This document shows positions 7,810-15,152 of a stretch of 44,897 nt of DNA, piece by piece. How positions within the stretch are numbered: position 1 is the first letter of the stretch; every line of letters begins with the position of its first letter. Below the pieces are notes generated by a model. That model did no database searches. It was not told where the DNA came from and worked only from the letters and a program-made list of their open reading frames with translations. A program made the translations under genes and the position numbers. The stretch lies in contig CACJUU010000015.1 of assembly GCA_902596605.1 (NCBI GenBank), positions 1 through 44,897 of the forward strand, written 5' to 3'. This DNA comes from an uncultured Alphaproteobacteria bacterium. GTDB lineage: Bacteria; Pseudomonadota; Alphaproteobacteria; Rhodobacterales; Rhodobacteraceae.

Positions 7810-8106
7810 ATGAGCGTCGCTAATGTAACTATGTTTGAGTTTCAAACTGCGGAATCCGTAGAAGAATTTGCTTCTTGGTATAAAGATATTGGATCGCATC
7901 CTAATAATGATGTTTCGCTTTTTGTTAGAACAGGAGAAACCTCCGCTATCGGTATATCGGTATATCCGACAGAAGAAGATAGGCAAAATGCAGACAAACT
8001 TAGAAATGCTAGAACATCAACTTACCTAAGTGGAATAGTAAAAGAAATAATACCCTTGAGCGGTGATGTTCTTGTGCATTTTTTGAAAGGAAGGTTGTTG
8101 GAATAA
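7810..8106 (+). CDS. small dimeric alpha-beta barrel-like protein (cargo)
   Basis: 98 residues from the ATG at 7810, preceded by AAGGA at a good distance; the TTG three bases earlier is not needed. The layout (beta strand VTMFEFQT, helix VEEFASWYKDI, strands VSLFVRTG and SAIGISVYPTEEDRQNAD, later helix, final VLVHFLKGRLLE) looks like the ferredoxin-like dimeric barrel of antibiotic-monooxygenase/YciI-type proteins. I cannot name a substrate. The downstream DUF1330 cargo gene belongs to the same broad fold. It lies between gene fragments A and B on the strand opposite to them. Confidence 0.5.
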   Translation: MSVANVTMFEFQTAESVEEFASWYKDIGSHPNNDVSLFVRTGETSAIGISVYPTEEDRQNADKLRNARTSTYLSGIVKEIIPLSGDVLVHFLKGRLLE

Positions 8107-8196
8107 AAAAAACCTTTAAACCGAACAATACTTCAAAGACTATAGTTAAAAATAATAAAGGATTATTAAAGCGGACTTGCTCGAAAAGAGTTTATG

Positions 8197-8820
8197 TTAC
8201 TCTGGGGGTAAGGGTGTAGCGAATACTTCAGTTCTAAAAGCATTTCTTTCTTTCAAATTAATATACAACTTTTCTAACGATTTAAACTCTGCAATCTCTA
8301 AACCCAAAACCACACATCTATGTATCCAGCATCCTACTGGTATGTCTGCTAAACTAAGTTCATCGTCTAGGAGATAATTAGTTTTTTCTAACTGGGTATT
8401 TAATAATTCAAAGCATGAACGAATCTTCTTTTTTGCTTCAGATACTAAAGTAGGATTTCTTTGTTCTACAGGAAGCAATATATTATGCGCTGTGTAAGTT
8501 GAGCAGTTTAGTCCAAAAACGGAACTCGACCAATCAATCCATTGGTTATTTAATGCTGTTTTTTTTGGGTTATCAGATTTTAGAATATCAAACTTATCAG
8601 ATATGTATTTTATAATTGAATTGGATTCATAAAGTATAAAGTCACCATCTTTTAAAACTGGAATAGTGCTATTGGGGTTCAACCTCATAAATTCTGGAGA
8701 GGTCAATCCACCATACTTCCCTCCAACGATTTCCGTTTTGAACTCCAAATTACCTTCACTACAAATCCAACGAACCTTTTGAACATTCGCAGAAGATTTT
8801 CTTCCATATACAGTTATCAT
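8197..8820 (-). CDS. glutathione S-transferase family protein (cargo)
   Basis: A 207-residue cytosolic GST. The N-terminal thioredoxin-like domain has TVYGRKSSANVQKVRW, where a Ser/Asn replaces the catalytic Tyr of other classes, and the cis-Pro/glutathione motif TIPVLKDGDFILYESNSII. The all-helical C-terminal domain includes LDDELSLADIPVG, the usual capping box. Members conjugate or reduce electrophiles with glutathione. It is the only minus-strand intact gene of the island and sits between the dimeric-barrel gene and fragment B. In an element it is best read as cargo for stress or detoxification; substrate unknown. Confidence 0.85.
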   Translation of the reverse strand: MITVYGRKSSANVQKVRWICSEGNLEFKTEIVGGKYGGLTSPEFMRLNPNSTIPVLKDGDFILYESNSIIKYISDKFDILKSDNPKKTALNNQWIDWSSSVFGLNCSTYTAHNILLPVEQRNPTLVSEAKKKIRSCFELLNTQLEKTNYLLDDELSLADIPVGCWIHRCVVLGLEIAEFKSLEKLYINLKERNAFRTEVFATPLPPE

Positions 8821-8881
8821 AAGAACCCAAGAATATTTTTATAAGAAATGAATGTAATTATTTACTACAAGTTGGTCAAAT

Positions 8882-9065
8882 TTAAAAACCCTCAAACATA
8901 TTAACCAAAGTCTTATCAATAACCTCCAAACTAAAATCAGACCAAACCTCTGGATACTCTCTTTCTAACTTCTCATCTTTCAACCTTTTCTTCGTCACGA
9001 TTGAATGGATATGATTACCTTTGAATTTCTTACCGCGTACATATAGATATCCTCTGTTGTTCGTT
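8882..9065 (-). pseudogene. fragment B of the repeated recombinase-tail-like gene (3' half)
   Basis: Minus-strand translation gives GYLYVRGKKFKGNHIHSIV, KKRLKDEKLEREYPEVW and a natural-looking end NMFEGF-stop at 8882-8884. Upstream of GYL the similarity to the other copies is lost. Bases 8960-9054 align with 9462-9556 (fragment C) at roughly 80 of 95 positions by eye. This copy has the C-terminus that A and C lack, but not their N-terminal part. Confidence 0.65.
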
Positions 9066-9130
9066 GATTAAGTTCAAAAATAAAACTAAAATTTATGTGA
9101 AATTATATTCACTAAAAGGAGAAGATATAC

Positions 9131-9421
9131 ATGAAAAAGGGATATATTATAGGGCAAATAACCATTACAAATGCTGATAATTATAAGGCATATGCTTCTA
9201 GTACTGAACAAATTATAAAGAAGTTTGGAGGAAAATATTTGGTTAGGGGAGGAGAACAAGAGGTAAAAGAGGGCAATCCAAGCGGTAATCGTAATGTGGT
9301 CGTTGAGTTTGAAAGTACCGAAAGAGCAAATGCATTTTATAATTCGGAGGAATATGCAAAAATTATAGATATTCGAAAGGATAATTCTGAAGGATATTTT
9401 GTTATAATCGAAGGTTATTAA
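9131..9421 (+). CDS. DUF1330 family protein (cargo)
   Basis: A 96-residue protein with the DUF1330 pattern: GYIIGQITITNADNYKAYA, then KKFGGKYLVRGGE, RNVVVEFESTERANAFYNS and a closing strand GYFVIIEGY. It is a small dimeric ferredoxin-like fold, cytoplasmic, of unknown biochemical role. The ribosome-binding site AAAGGAG lies about 9 bases before the ATG. It sits between gene fragments B and C, both on the other strand, so it looks like an inserted cargo gene rather than part of an island operon. Confidence 0.85.
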   Translation: MKKGYIIGQITITNADNYKAYASSTEQIIKKFGGKYLVRGGEQEVKEGNPSGNRNVVVEFESTERANAFYNSEEYAKIIDIRKDNSEGYFVIIEGY

Positions 9422-9443
9422 ACACCTTCAACTTTTAATCAAA

Positions 9444-9590
9444 CTACTTTAATAGGTTGTTTCTTTCTAACTTCTCATCTTTCAGTCTTTTCTTCTTCAC
9501 AATTGAATGTACATGATTTCCTTTGAACTTCTTCCCACGTACAGATAGATAACCTTTCTTGTTTAACCATTCTGCGACTTCGTCTCACAT
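9444..9590 (-). pseudogene. fragment C of the repeated recombinase-tail-like gene (middle)
   Basis: Minus-strand translation reads EVAEWLNKKGYLSVRGKK, FKGNHVHSIVKKKRLKD and EKLER, then runs out into NNLLK-stop. It is broken at both ends compared with A (which extends further 5') and B (which extends further 3'). Bases 9462-9556 match B, and 9541-9580 match A. It lies directly upstream of the serine recombinase control region, on the opposite strand. Confidence 0.65.
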
Positions 9591-9615
9591 GGGTATACTT
9601 TGACAATACATCTTT

Positions 9616-9698
9616 ATGATACACATATGTGTATCATTAGCCTCAATTGTTGACAAATGAGACACGATTCATTAGGGTTAAAGGCGTAAATGATACAC
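9616..9698. promoter_or_regulatory. 22-bp perfect palindrome and related half-sites (operator or res-like site)
   Basis: Bases 9616-9637 form a perfect inverted repeat with arms ATGATACACAT and ATGTGTATCAT and no spacer. The half-site recurs as ATGAGACAC at 9657-9665 (one change) and exactly as ATGATACAC at 9690-9698, 14 bases before the recombinase ATG. Three spaced sites upstream of a serine recombinase resemble a resolution (res) site that doubles as operator. The half-site spacings are 41 and 33 bases from one start to the next. Confidence 0.6.
9650..9678 (+). promoter_or_regulatory. probable promoter of the serine recombinase
   Basis: TTGACA at 9650-9655 with a 17-base spacer to TAGGGT at 9673-9678: perfect -35, weak -10. 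The half-site at 9657-9665 lies in the spacer, and another lies downstream of the -10 box, so recombinase binding would block its own promoter. A second TTGACA at 9600-9605 lies just before the palindrome, without a good -10. Confidence 0.45.
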
Positions 9699-9712
9699 TT
9701 TTGGAGTATATA

Positions 9713-10252
9713 ATGAAATATGGATACGCAAGAGTTTCAACCTCTGATCAGGATTTAGAGATACAAAAGAACGCGCTTCTATCCGCTGGATGTGAAGTAG
9801 TTCGAGAGGAGAAAGTTTCTGGGACATTATTAAAGGGTCGTTCCGAACTCACAAATCTTCTGGAGTTTTTAAGAACTGGTGATGAGTTAGTTGTTACTCG
9901 AATTGATAGACTTGCGAGGTCTATGAGGGATTTGCAGAACATAGTTCATGATTTAACTGAAAAGGGAGTTCACCTTTATGCAACAGAACAATCTGTCAAT
10001 ACTAACACACCAGAGGGTAAATGTTTCCTCGATATGCTGCGAGTGTTTGCAGAGTTTGAAACCAGACTACGACACGAAAGACAAATGGAGGGTATTAAGA
10101 AGGCAAAAGAGAAAGGTGTCTACAAAGGGAGAAAACAGACTGTGGATGTTGTAAAGATCAAGGAACTTGCATCAGAGGGTCTGATGAAGACAGAGATTGC
10201 AAAAAGACTTGGTGTCAGTAGAGCGACTGTCTATCGTGTGTTGAATGATTAG
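9713..10252 (+). CDS. serine recombinase (resolvase/invertase family)
   Basis: About 179 residues from ATG 9713, which has GGAG six bases upstream; an upstream TTG at 9647 overlaps the control sites and is unlikely. The N-terminal catalytic domain begins YGYARVSTSDQDLEIQ (nucleophilic Ser in RVST) and contains VVTRIDRLARSMRDL (Arg-rich active site) and ML-VFAEFETRLRHERQ (dimer helix E region). The C-terminal helix-turn-helix is KIKELASEGLMKTEIAKRLG then VSRATVYRVL. The size is that of Tn3/Hin-type small serine recombinases. It may resolve or invert the island's cargo segment or be its own minor mobile module. Confidence 0.93.
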   Translation: MKYGYARVSTSDQDLEIQKNALLSAGCEVVREEKVSGTLLKGRSELTNLLEFLRTGDELVVTRIDRLARSMRDLQNIVHDLTEKGVHLYATEQSVNTNTPEGKCFLDMLRVFAEFETRLRHERQMEGIKKAKEKGVYKGRKQTVDVVKIKELASEGLMKTEIAKRLGVSRATVYRVLND

Positions 10253-10352
10253 ACAGATTTGAAAGCTACTTTCTTTCTGCCATGTTCTTCCAATGTACTG
10301 GTAGGAAACGAGATCAAGTCATTTTCCTTGCCGAACCTCGTAAAACACCCCA

Positions 10353-10511
10353 TCAATATCCCGCATACTTTTGCAATCTATAGATGCAAAAAGTATCGCA
10401 AATAAAAGCACATCCCGCCAAAGCTTTATGACCCAAGGTCATCTTCCCTAATAGAAAACTTACTCCTATCGTTTCTGCAAGTAATAGTAAAAAAAGTATT
10501 AGTTTTTTCAT
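10353..10511 (-). CDS. possible 52-residue hydrophobic small protein
   Basis: The ATG at 10511 is preceded by AAAGGA at good spacing. The product begins MKKLILFLLLLAETIGVSFL, a Lys-Lys start plus hydrophobic core like a signal or membrane anchor, and then carries three Cys (GCAFICDTFC). The hairpin GGAGGCC/GACCTCC sits in the leader just upstream. Size, hydrophobicity and leader structure are compatible with a small membrane peptide, including a type I toxin-like one, but no family is recognised. It lies in the 700-base gap between the serine recombinase and kdsD, where no larger gene is evident. Confidence 0.4.
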   Translation of the reverse strand: MKKLILFLLLLAETIGVSFLLGKMTLGHKALAGCAFICDTFCIYRLQKYAGY

Positions 10512-10527
10512 ATTTTTCCTTTCGATA

Positions 10528-10568
10528 GGGAGGTCTTTTGAATTTTGTAGGGCCTCCTTGCTTTTTTT
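10528..10568 (+). terminator. terminator-like hairpin downstream of the serine recombinase
   Basis: GGAGGTC (10529-10535) pairs with GGCCTCC (10551-10557), including one G-T pair, around a 15-base loop. TTGC and seven T follow on the plus strand. On the minus strand the same hairpin is in the leader of the 52-codon ORF. Confidence 0.5.
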
Positions 10569-10951
10569 AATTCTCTAATCTTCATACACGATAAATAGGA
10601 ACTAATGAGTATAGTAAACCTGTCTATTCTAAACTGTTGAGAAAGCTAAATATAGTATTTGGCTACGCTCTTTGTTGCATTAATGTGTCGTGTTTTTGAG
10701 TTAGCGTGGAGAAGTACCTTAGACAACTCATTTCATTTGATTAATATTGCTTATTACAAGGAGTTAAACGTTGGTTGATTTTTCAAGGTATTAAATTTGA
10801 ATAAAACTTCTTGATGATATAGCGCTTTTGGACTAAGGAAAAGATATTGATTACGTCAGTGGGTAGTCTATGATTTAAAAGCTGCGATAGATTATATCGT
10901 TTGGAAGTATTCATAACCTGGACTTTTAAATAGAAACATCGTTGTACTAGA
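10569..10951. other. gap before kdsD with no gene recognised
   Basis: I see no ORF with a ribosome-binding site or recognisable product here. It probably holds the kdsD promoter and the island's right junction, but I found neither a copy of the tRNA-Tyr core nor a tRNA-Tyr 3' fragment. The kdsD ATG has no evident Shine-Dalgarno sequence. Confidence 0.5.
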
Positions 10952-11908
10952 ATGCAAAATAAAAAAATACAGGAAATTGGCAAATTTGTTATAGAAACTG
11001 AGGCCTCAGCGCTCTCGAAGTTAGCCAGCGATTTGCCAGCTGATTTTGCAGCAGCAATTAATGCTGTGCTTAAAACCAAGGGTAGAGTTGTTGTATCAGG
11101 TGTTGGAAAGTCTGGGCATGTTGGTAGGAAGATCGCAGCGACTTTGGCCAGTACTGGCACTCCCGCGGGCTTTGTGCACGCTACAGAGGCAAGCCATGGT
11201 GATTTAGGAATGATCACTTCAAGTGACTTTTGCTTGCTTATATCGAATTCTGGAGAAACATCAGAACTCTACGACATTTTAGCCCACACGCGAAGGTTCG
11301 GCATTCAGACTGCAGTTATTTCTTCTTCTAAAGATAGTTCTCTAATACAAGCTGCTGACTTTAAGTTGCTACTCACTGATGCCCCCGAAGCCTGTACCAT
11401 CGGTATGGCGCCCACAACATCAACAATACTCACGATGGCTTTAGGAGATGCGTTGGCTGTAGCGCTAATGGAGCAGCGAGATTTTAAGCCAGAAGATTTT
11501 AAAGTGTTGCACCCGGGAGGCAATCTTGGTTTGCAGATGTTAACAGTGTCACAACTTATGAGAAATAAAAGTGAAATGGCAATCGTAAAGGATGACTTGC
11601 CTATGAGTAGTGTTGTTTCCTGTATGACTAAATCTGGCTTTGGCGTTGCAACTTTAGTGGATGAAAACGGTACGCTTTCGGGAATAATAACAGATGGAGA
11701 TCTAAGAAGAAATATTGAAGATATACTTACTTTTTCTCCTAGAGACATCGCTACGTTAAGCCCAACATCGGTAAAGCCAACTGATTTAGTGTCTGTCGCT
11801 TTAGAAAAAATGGAAAAATCTAAAGTTTATGCAATTGTTGTAATTGAAGAGGATAAACCTATTGGATTGCTGCGCATGCATGATGTTTTACGCTCAGGTA
11901 TTAAATGA
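10952..11908 (+). CDS. kdsD: D-arabinose-5-phosphate isomerase (KpsF/GutQ family)
   Basis: Interconverts ribulose-5-phosphate and arabinose-5-phosphate, the first step towards Kdo for LPS. The N-terminal SIS sugar-isomerase domain shows GRVVVSGVGKSGHVGRKIAA, TEASHGDLGMI and ISNSGETSEL. PTTSTILTMALGDALAVAL and the HPGGNLG box close the SIS part near residue 195. Two CBS domains follow (about 205-318, with GIITDGDLRR and GLLRMHDVLR). The 318-residue length is typical. The gene overlaps kdsB by four bases (ATGA), so the pathway genes are coupled. No clear ribosome-binding site lies before the ATG. Confidence 0.95.
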   Translation: MQNKKIQEIGKFVIETEASALSKLASDLPADFAAAINAVLKTKGRVVVSGVGKSGHVGRKIAATLASTGTPAGFVHATEASHGDLGMITSSDFCLLISNSGETSELYDILAHTRRFGIQTAVISSSKDSSLIQAADFKLLLTDAPEACTIGMAPTTSTILTMALGDALAVALMEQRDFKPEDFKVLHPGGNLGLQMLTVSQLMRNKSEMAIVKDDLPMSSVVSCMTKSGFGVATLVDENGTLSGIITDGDLRRNIEDILTFSPRDIATLSPTSVKPTDLVSVALEKMEKSKVYAIVVIEEDKPIGLLRMHDVLRSGIK

Positions 11909-12699
11909 AGACAGTCATTATTATTCCAGCGCGTTACTCTTCTGTAAGGTTTCCTGGTAAACCTCTTGTGAGACTTTCTGTTGGACCAGGGCTTCAAAAA
12001 TCACTAATTCAATTGTCTTGGGAGGCAGCCTGTAGAGTGAAAAATATCGAACATATTGTTGTGGCAACGGATGATGAAAGAATACGAACTGAAGCAGAGT
12101 CTTTTGGCGCTAAAGTTGTGATGACCTCGGAGAAATGTAAAAATGGAACAGAGCGATGTGCAGAAGCGTTAAAAAATATAAATTTTAATGGTGATTTGAT
12201 TATAAACTTACAGGGAGATGCTCCGTTAACCCCAGAATGGTTTGTCGAAGATTTGATCGAAGCTTTTAAAAAAAATCCAGATACTCAAATGGCCACACCC
12301 GTTTTGAGGTTAGATAAAGATTCTTTGAATTCGTTTAGACTTGATCGAAAGTCTGGTCGAGTAGGAGGCACAACAGTAGTATTTGATAGTAACAACAACG
12401 CTTTATATTTTTCGAAGGAGATAATCCCATTTTTCGATGAAAAACGCTCAATGCAAACAGAGGCTAGTCCGATATTTCACCATGTGGGCGTGTATGCCTA
12501 TCGGCCTGAAATCCTTTCCAAGTACCATACATGGAAAGAAAGTAATCTTGAAGCACTGGAGGGGTTAGAACAATTAAGATTTCTCGAAAATAGATGTGCT
12601 ATAAAATGTGTTTTAGTTGATAGTAAAGGTAGAACTTTTTGGGAGCTAAATAACCCCGAAGATGTTATGAAAATTGAAAACGCAATACGTAAGATATAA
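11905..12699 (+). CDS. kdsB: 3-deoxy-manno-octulosonate cytidylyltransferase
   Basis: Activates Kdo with CTP to CMP-Kdo for transfer onto lipid A. The nucleotide-binding start is VIIIPARYSSVRFPGKPL, followed by VVATDDERI, the metal-binding NLQGDAPL (Asp) and HHVGVYAYRPE with the downstream LEGLEQLRFLEN, all KdsB signatures. The 264 residues are slightly longer than the E. coli enzyme because of a short insertion after PLVRL. It overlaps kdsD by four bases and precedes a glycosyltransferase by 17 bases, so the three look like one LPS-core transcription unit. Confidence 0.95.
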   Translation: MKTVIIIPARYSSVRFPGKPLVRLSVGPGLQKSLIQLSWEAACRVKNIEHIVVATDDERIRTEAESFGAKVVMTSEKCKNGTERCAEALKNINFNGDLIINLQGDAPLTPEWFVEDLIEAFKKNPDTQMATPVLRLDKDSLNSFRLDRKSGRVGGTTVVFDSNNNALYFSKEIIPFFDEKRSMQTEASPIFHHVGVYAYRPEILSKYHTWKESNLEALEGLEQLRFLENRCAIKCVLVDSKGRTFWELNNPEDVMKIENAIRKI

Positions 12700-12716
12700 A
12701 TTAAAAAGGAAGAAAG

Positions 12717-13403
12717 ATGAAAACACTTAAAATATTTATTGGTTACGATCCTAAGGAGGCCGTAGCATTTCATGTCCTCAGTCACTCTTTACTAGAAAGA
12801 AGCTCTAAACCTATTTCAATTGTGCCAATTAATTTGCGAAATTTGAAAGATCTATATTCAAGACAGCATGATCAGCGTCAATCAAACGAATTTTCTTTTT
12901 CTAGATTTCTAGTTCCTTATCTTTGCAACTATGAGGGCTTTGGCGTTTATATGGATTGCGACATGTTAGCTTTAGGAGATATTAGTACGGTGTTAAATGA
13001 TATAGATGAGAACCATGCAGTGTCTGTGGTTAAGCATGATTATGAGTCAAAGGTTAAAGTGAAATATCTCGGAAATAAACAATATAGCTATCCTAGAAAA
13101 AATTGGTCCTCGTTTATAGTTTGGAATTGTGCCCATCCATCGAATAATGCCGTAAATCTTGACTTTATTGGAGACGCCGATGCAGCAACGCTTCATAGAT
13201 TTCTATGGTTGAAAGATGAAGAAATAGGAGAGCTTTCTATAACGTGGAATTGGTTAGTAGGCGAATATGATAACCCTACAGAAGATATAAAGGTTCTTCA
13301 CTGGACCTTAGGAGGTCCTTACTTTGACGATTATTCCAATACTGAGTTTTCCGATGAATGGAGAAAAGAGTTTGAATCTATGACATTTTGCAAACAGCTC
13401 TAA
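12717..13403 (+). CDS. glycosyltransferase, probably LPS-related
   Basis: A 228-residue soluble glycosyltransferase of GT-A type, close to GT8-like families. It starts IFIGYDPKEAVAFHVLSHSL and carries the metal-binding motif YMDCDMLALGD (Asp-Cys-Asp). The C-terminal half has WSSFIVWNCAHP and LHWTLGGPYF, typical of enzymes annotated near kdsB in alphaproteobacteria. A strong ribosome-binding site (AAGGAAG) lies before the ATG. Its position after kdsB suggests transfer of a sugar to the Kdo/inner-core region; donor and acceptor cannot be read from sequence. A 278-base gap without a recognisable gene follows. Confidence 0.75.
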   Translation: MKTLKIFIGYDPKEAVAFHVLSHSLLERSSKPISIVPINLRNLKDLYSRQHDQRQSNEFSFSRFLVPYLCNYEGFGVYMDCDMLALGDISTVLNDIDENHAVSVVKHDYESKVKVKYLGNKQYSYPRKNWSSFIVWNCAHPSNNAVNLDFIGDADAATLHRFLWLKDEEIGELSITWNWLVGEYDNPTEDIKVLHWTLGGPYFDDYSNTEFSDEWRKEFESMTFCKQL

Positions 13404-13681
13404 GGATGCTTAAGGTATTTGATTTACCGATTCAATATTCGTTTTGAAAATCATGAAACATTACTGCAGGTCTACTGCTTTGGTTATAGTAGCAGATTGA
13501 TTTTGTAAAGAGGTAAAACTGGCCTTTGGGTTTAGTGTATTGCATGCAGTAGCGATATAGACATAATTAAAACGATGAAAGATGCAAAAGCGGGAGATTT
13601 AATTTCGACGAACCACATTATTTTCCAGTAAGTTTTTTTATTGGAATAATTCCCAAATAATTTGCGGAAATGACTAGCACT

Positions 13682-14305
13682 TTAGACTATTGATCTAATT
13701 ATTATCAATATCTTATAGGATATAAAAATTGATAGAAATACCATACTAGAAATCACTATTATGTTTATCAGACGCCAGCCTCTTTGGTTATTAATAAAAT
13801 TTGCAAAGTAAGATGATGCATATCCGAGAGAAAAAAAATAAATAAAAGATGCGGTAGATGCTCCAATTACGAAGAAAATTTTATCATAAAAAATTAAGTC
13901 TCTTGAAAAACCGCCAATTATAAAAATGGTATCCGAATAAACGTGTGGGTTAAGATAAGTAAAAGCCAGAGTTTTAAGAACGACTTTCCCAACATAATCA
14001 TTACTATATGCCTTATTAAATGAATATAAATGGGAAGAGTAATTAAGTTTATTCCAGATAAAATTTAGAATAAAAGTAATTAGTAACAGATTAAGTGTTA
14101 GGTCTACTGCCGGATTTGACTTCGAAAAATAATAAAACGCAGCTGTGCCAATGGCTATAAATATAAAATCAGATATAGAACAAATTAAGCAAACCAAAAA
14201 TATATGGTTTCTTTTTAACCCTTGCTCAATCACAAAGATATTTTGGGGTCCTACTGCCAAGATCAAACTAATCCCCAAATAAAATCCGAAAACAAAGTTC
14301 TCCAT
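13682..14305 (-). CDS. LysE/ArgO-family amino-acid exporter
   Basis: About 207 residues with five or six hydrophobic segments. The N-terminal signature FGFYLGISLILAVGPQNIFV matches the LysE GPQN box, which is conserved in LysE/ArgO lysine and arginine exporters. KTLAFTYLNPHVYSDTIFI is the second conserved region (family usually N-P-H-V-Y-L-D). The ATG at 14305 is preferred over the TTG one codon earlier. It is an inner-membrane transporter driven by the proton gradient in known members. cobS ends 12 bases upstream in the same direction, so they may share a transcript, though the functions look unrelated. Confidence 0.88.
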   Translation of the reverse strand: MENFVFGFYLGISLILAVGPQNIFVIEQGLKRNHIFLVCLICSISDFIFIAIGTAAFYYFSKSNPAVDLTLNLLLITFILNFIWNKLNYSSHLYSFNKAYSNDYVGKVVLKTLAFTYLNPHVYSDTIFIIGGFSRDLIFYDKIFFVIGASTASFIYFFSLGYASSYFANFINNQRGWRLINIIVISSMVFLSIFISYKILIIIRSIV

Positions 14306-14317
14306 CAAAGAAAAACG

Positions 14318-15076
14318 TTAGTTAAATGAGGCTGAAATGACAAGGAGAGCAAAAATCTCTACAAAAACCACACATAGACCTAATATATCGCCACTTAGTC
14401 CCTTATTGAACGGAATAATGAACCTTGTAAAAAGGTAAATAAAACCGTAACCAAATATAATCGTAAAAATAATAGCAGGCAATCCAGCAGGTAAAATCCA
14501 AAGCATACAAAAAATCCCACACAGTAAAAGCGTCTTGTCATTAACCTTTTTAAGATGTTTTGTTAGCCCAGCCTGTTTCGACAGATTACTGTAGTTCACC
14601 AAAAGTAAAATTGAGAACCTACTCAAACTTGAGCATGCGATAAGGCCACAAGCTAATGCAAGCCAAGATTCTAATCCCGAAATAAGTAAAAATTTAAGCA
14701 TGAATACTATAATGAGTGCTAGTACACCATAAGTTCCAAGTCTACTGTCCTTTAATATCTTCTGTCTGGTGGTGAAGTTTCTACCTGCTAAACTATCAAA
14801 GAAATCTGCAACTCCATCCTCATGCAAAGCGCCCGTTAGCAATATACCTAAAGACAAAGAAATTAGTATAGATATTTGGCGAGAGATACCTATGCCTTCA
14901 AAAAGACATATTAGCAGAAACAAAACAAGCCCGATAGAGGCTCCAACAATAGGATAAGCCCATTGACCTCTATGGATCTCAATATGTTGATTGATTGACA
15001 AAATGTTATTAATTGGTACTCGTGTTAAAACTATTATAGCAATCGATATATCTTCGAGTATTTCATTTATTTTCAT
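14318..15076 (-). CDS. cobS: adenosylcobinamide-GDP ribazoletransferase (cobalamin synthase)
   Basis: An integral membrane enzyme joining adenosylcobinamide-GDP and alpha-ribazole in the last stage of vitamin B12 assembly. It has 252 residues and several hydrophobic helices. Signatures are LTRVPIN, RGQWAYPIVGASIG, the acidic catalytic loop HEDGVADFFDSLAG, and LSGDILG. No other cobalamin gene is in the window, so it is an isolated member of the pathway, which suggests salvage or a split biosynthetic set. No cobalamin riboswitch is visible in the short upstream gap. Confidence 0.95.
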   Translation of the reverse strand: MKINEILEDISIAIIVLTRVPINNILSINQHIEIHRGQWAYPIVGASIGLVLFLLICLFEGIGISRQISILISLSLGILLTGALHEDGVADFFDSLAGRNFTTRQKILKDSRLGTYGVLALIIVFMLKFLLISGLESWLALACGLIACSSLSRFSILLLVNYSNLSKQAGLTKHLKKVNDKTLLLCGIFCMLWILPAGLPAIIFTIIFGYGFIYLFTRFIIPFNKGLSGDILGLCVVFVEIFALLVISASFN

Positions 15077-15152
15077 GATAGCGCGCTTGTATTTTATTTT
15101 AAAAATAGGTGTTACATGACGACGGTTATCATTATATTTTGTAAAATGTCAA

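Noticed and set aside
7597-9590. CRISPR or integron attC array in the repeated cargo zone
   Set aside because: The repeats are coding-like fragments of about 95 bases with unequal ends, not short regular repeats with spacers, and there is no integron integrase.
10569-10951. Possible insertion-sequence remnant upstream of kdsD
   Set aside because: The text looked vaguely transposase-like, but no reading frame gives a recognisable transposase and no inverted repeats are seen at the ends.
10250-10951. Search for the island's right attachment site
   Set aside because: No copy of TCCGTCGGGGAAA or of the tRNA-Tyr 3' end was found; a distant resemblance at about 10855 was too weak to call.
10783-11217. 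Minus-strand 144-codon ORF across the kdsD start
   Set aside because: It is the shadow of the kdsD reading frame; kdsD has clear conserved domains.
13404-13681. Hairpin TTCCAGTAA/TTGGAA as a terminator for the LysE gene
   Set aside because: Short stem and no T run on either strand.
15077-15152. Cobalamin riboswitch before cobS
   Set aside because: The gap to the LysR gene is only about 75 bases and lacks the conserved B12-box sequence and room for the fold.
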